Assembly (NCBI RefSeq): GCF_024460775.1
Contig: NZ_JANFYZ010000014.1
Location: forward strand, 1-64,000
Reading direction: 5' to 3'
From: Desulfovibrio desulfuricans
GTDB lineage: Bacteria > Desulfobacterota > Desulfovibrionia > Desulfovibrionales > Desulfovibrionaceae
Length of the DNA stretch: 64,000 nucleotides
Within the stretch, counting starts at the first letter, position 1, and each line of letters opens with the position of its first letter. Of this stretch, positions 61,418 to 64,000 are shown in pieces. Both the position numbers and the translations under genes were made by a program. The notes under the pieces were generated by a model. The model was given only the letters and a program-made list of their open reading frames with translations, was not told the origin of the DNA and did no database searches.

Positions 61418-62795
61418 ATGAACCCCGATATTTTGCGGGTAAAACTGCTAGCCTTCCCCCATGTAGACGGGGAAAGATAAATTATGTCTAACTTGCATTA
61501 TTAAGCGAACGCCCACTTTTCGCAAAGGGTATGGGCCTGAAATACACCGCGCCACTTCAGTGGAACATGCTTTTTCTGCCAAGTTTCTTCGCTATAGACA
61601 CCCTTATTATGTTCTTCTGCTCGTGAGATTCATCATTGGTGGAATGCATATTTGCAAGCCAACGGTCGTCATATCTGCCGATGCCCCATATCCCTCCACG
61701 CCATGCAGGGTGATATCCAATTCCTTTTAATTGTCCCAAAACTGTCATCCCGTCTATTGGTGGCTGGCGATATATGGTATCCGTCTATTGTTGATAGCAA
61801 AAAAAAGATGCCATAAAATCAATATCTAGACAATCTTGTGACTGCACTATTTGAAAATATGTCTTTGTGATTATTTCGAGGGGAATGAATTTCTGATCGT
61901 CAACCGTGATCCGCGGGGGGTGCTGGCCTGGCAGGCAAAAAATTGCGTCAATCTTGCGTGTTGATTAGCTCTTTTTCTACAATACCCGTGCAAAATTCAG
62001 ATATCTGATGCGCGTCCGTTGGCAACCGAAGTGAAAATTTTTTAAAAGTTGTAGCGCGTTTTTTGAAAAGCAATGCTAATCGTTGTGCCGGAGAATGGGC
62101 CTGAACCTCTTTAGGCAGCTTGTACAAGGTTCCCAGCGATAATGCGCAAGGTGCATACAAGGTCCGCGGGGTATCTGCTTCCATTGAAAGCGGACAGCGG
62201 GATGATTGTTTTAAAATTTTTCTCACGGGCAGCACGCCCGTGCAATATTTGCCTGCGGCGCGCTGAGAGCAATCTTGGGGCGCCTTTTGTTTGGGTTAGT
62301 AGAAATGTTTTATGCGACATTTAAGCGTGTTGTCGCATGGAAGATGCAATTTGTGGATAGTCTGTATATTCTGTGCATTAGCCGCATGTATTGAATTTTT
62401 GTTATGCAAAATTGATCTTTTTAGTGGTGAATTGAAGATTGATAGCTAACTATTCTTTATAATGTAACATATGTATTTAATATGGTGGTTGTTGTTTGGA
62501 TATATTATGTTGAGGTTATGTTATAAAATATTGTTATTGCATGATAAAAAAATTCATTTAACTTCTAATGTTATCATGGCTCATGCCGATACGCTTGATA
62601 TTGTGCAGTTTGTATTGACTTCAAGAGTAGTTTGTTGTTTGTATCTATATAAATTTTTACCTTGATCGATAGCAAAAGTGCTGGTTCTAGCAATATGTTT
62701 GATCCTGTGCCTGTTTCTTAATTATTTTGAGGCGCATTTTTAGTGATGCATGTTTGATGCCCTAATGTTTTGTGATTCGCAATTGTGGGGGACTT
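61418..62795. other. AT-rich region without a recognised gene
   Basis: These 1378 bases separate the island from the chemoreceptor gene. Short leftward frames (61557-61748, 61948-62235) encode peptides I cannot relate to any family, and codon use is unconvincing; they could be gene remnants. 62300-62790 is particularly AT-rich. The island promoter should be near 61420-61560, but no clear -35/-10 or -24/-12 elements were found. Confidence 0.45.
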
Positions 62796-64000
62796 ATGAG
62801 TATCAAGCTGAAAGTTTTACTTCTATCAATACTCGGGCCAACGCTTCTTGCCATTCTGGTATTTGCATACGCAATGCAGAGCATATGGAAGTCTGAAGAA
62901 GAGGCTGTCCTTCAATCAGCACGCGGCATTGTCAGCATGGCTGAATCGGCGCGCCAGGAAATGGCCCTTAAGTTCAATGGTGTTATCAAGCCGCTTGATG
63001 AGATTTCGCGCGATAAACTGGTTGATGCCGTGCCGATCATCACGGCAATAAAAATGGCGCGGCAAAATGCGAGCAAGCTTGGTTACCGGTTTCGTGTGCC
63101 CAAATATTCCCCGCGCAATCCAGAAAATACGCCCAACGAGCTGGAAAAAACCGCCCTGGACAAAATCAAGTCGCAGGGCCTCACTGAGCTTGTAGTGCGG
63201 CAGCCCGACGCCATCCATTATTTTAAGCCAATAGCTCTGACCGCAGAGTGCATGTACTGCCATGGCGACCCAAAGGGTGCGCCAGACCCCATTGGCGGCA
63301 TCAAGGAGGGCTGGAAGGAAGGCGAAATCCATGGGGCGTTTGAAATAATCTATTCTCTGGATGATGCCGTTAAAAGAACCCAGAACGCTGCCTTTGCTAT
63401 TGGAGCAGCAACTATTATCATACTGGTTTTAATTGTGTGCGCTGTATGGTTTATCATGCGCAACAGCCTTGTGAATCCTCTTTTGCGGCTTCAGATATTT
63501 GCCCACCAGATTTCCGAGGGGGAACTGGATACGCAGCCGAAGGGCTCCTTTAAAGCGGAATTGCAGGCTCTGGAGCGCTCTCTGACAGCCATGGTGTCCC
63601 GCCTGAAAGAAAAGATACTCTTTTCCGAGCAAAAAACGGCAGAAGCCGAAGAGTCTGAAGCCCGCGCGCAGCAGCATGCCCAGGAAGCGTCTGATGCCAG
63701 GGACGATGCCCTTAAATCGCGTGCTGCGGGCATGGTTGAAGCTGCCAATATGCTTGATAGTGTTGTCGGCTCCGTTACCTCGGCATCTCAGGAAATTTCA
63801 GCCCAGGTTGAGCAATCCAGCAATTTCGCCTTGAGCCTCTCAAACAGCATGAATTCTGTTGCCGCTGCCATGGATCAGATGAATACCTCTGTTCATGAGG
63901 TATCAACCAATGCTGCGCAGGCTTCATCTTCCTCTGAACTGGTAAAAGTCAACGCGAATAAGGAACTTGGCGAAGTTCGCAATATGGTTGAAGCCATCAA
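62796..64000 (+). CDS. Methyl-accepting chemotaxis protein with CxxCH heme sensor (partial)
   Basis: The gene runs off the right edge; about 401 residues are visible. A membrane helix (about 8-29), a periplasmic Tll0287-like (DUF3365) sensor (about 30-185), a second helix (about 195-218), a HAMP segment and the start of the coiled-coil signalling domain are present. The sensor contains AECMYCHGDPKG with Cys152-x2-Cys155-His156, a c-type heme attachment motif. D. vulgaris DcrA is a precedent for a c-heme chemoreceptor that senses oxygen or redox state. ATG 62796 follows TGGGGGA. Confidence 0.88.
   Translation, partial: MSIKLKVLLLSILGPTLLAILVFAYAMQSIWKSEEEAVLQSARGIVSMAESARQEMALKFNGVIKPLDEISRDKLVDAVPIITAIKMARQNASKLGYRFRVPKYSPRNPENTPNELEKTALDKIKSQGLTELVVRQPDAIHYFKPIALTAECMYCHGDPKGAPDPIGGIKEGWKEGEIHGAFEIIYSLDDAVKRTQNAAFAIGAATIIILVLIVCAVWFIMRNSLVNPLLRLQIFAHQISEGELDTQPKGSFKAELQALERSLTAMVSRLKEKILFSEQKTAEAEESEARAQQHAQEASDARDDALKSRAAGMVEAANMLDSVVGSVTSASQEISAQVEQSSNFALSLSNSMNSVAAAMDQMNTSVHEVSTNAAQASSSSELVKVNANKELGEVRNMVEAI

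Noticed and set aside
61557-62320. Small leftward frames as genes in the AT-rich region
   Set aside because: No ribosome sites, no recognisable domains and overlapping frames; they may be remnants but cannot be supported as genes.
62471-62665. 64-codon hydrophobic plus-strand frame
   Set aside because: It lies in very AT-rich sequence where such frames arise by chance; no ribosome site.

Overview
The window reads as part of the chromosome of a Desulfovibrio-type sulfate-reducing bacterium, very close to D. desulfuricans. The best markers are a bacterioferritin followed by a C-X4-C rubredoxin-2 gene (the pair described in D. desulfuricans ATCC 27774), a Ni-Fe-S CO dehydrogenase with its heme-type regulator and nickel ATPase, a PerR-like regulator, and a chemoreceptor with a CxxCH heme motif. 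I see no rRNA, CRISPR array, complete insertion sequence or integrase. There is one tRNA.

Layout. 1-344: an unexplained tandem structured repeat. 345-4197: cooA-cooS-cooC, for CO sensing and oxidation. 4242-9208: an EIIC-EAL fusion, a SYLF protein, a lipoprotein and a DUF599 membrane protein. 9523-17764: a divergent regulatory locus. A histidine kinase and a sigma-54 activator run rightward. A five-gene operon (Usp, TauE/SafE exporter, Alph_Pro_TM protein, PEP-synthase-like protein, lone receiver) runs leftward from a well-spaced -24/-12 promoter. 17888-23697: a PNPOx-like protein and a MarR regulator that share an operator, trpS, a cupin, a DMT transporter, and a phosphodiesterase/deacetylase pair. 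23927-33020: an envelope-glycan cluster with two glycosyltransferases, a MacB-like permease, an ABC ATPase fused to a glycosyltransferase, hldE and glucokinase. 33313-34571: perR, bfr and rd-2. 34694-41333: housekeeping and signalling genes, including an RluD-CoaE fusion and an NlpC/P60 lipoprotein. 41485-41560: tRNA-Glu.

41891-61417 is a surface-glycan (flagellin or O-antigen) island, entirely on the minus strand, with genes overlapping or nearly touching. Its first five genes (aminotransferase, KAS III, ACP, ketoreductase, PglD/NeuD-type acyltransferase) look like a dedicated route to an N-acylated amino sugar, perhaps 3-hydroxybutyrylated. Glycosyltransferases, a radical SAM enzyme, a sulfotransferase-methyltransferase fusion and a glycosyltransferase-radical SAM fusion follow. 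Two tract features stand out. One is an eight-base C tract that puts a GT8-type glycosyltransferase out of frame. The other is a perfect A AAA AAA slippery heptamer at the end of the KAS III gene, whose -1 frame runs open into the ACP gene. 61418-62795 is AT-rich and has no recognised gene. The window ends inside a methyl-accepting chemotaxis gene.

The most novel material is the ABC-ATPase/glycosyltransferase exporter cluster (25072-30517) and the acyl-sugar/radical SAM glycan island (41891-61417).
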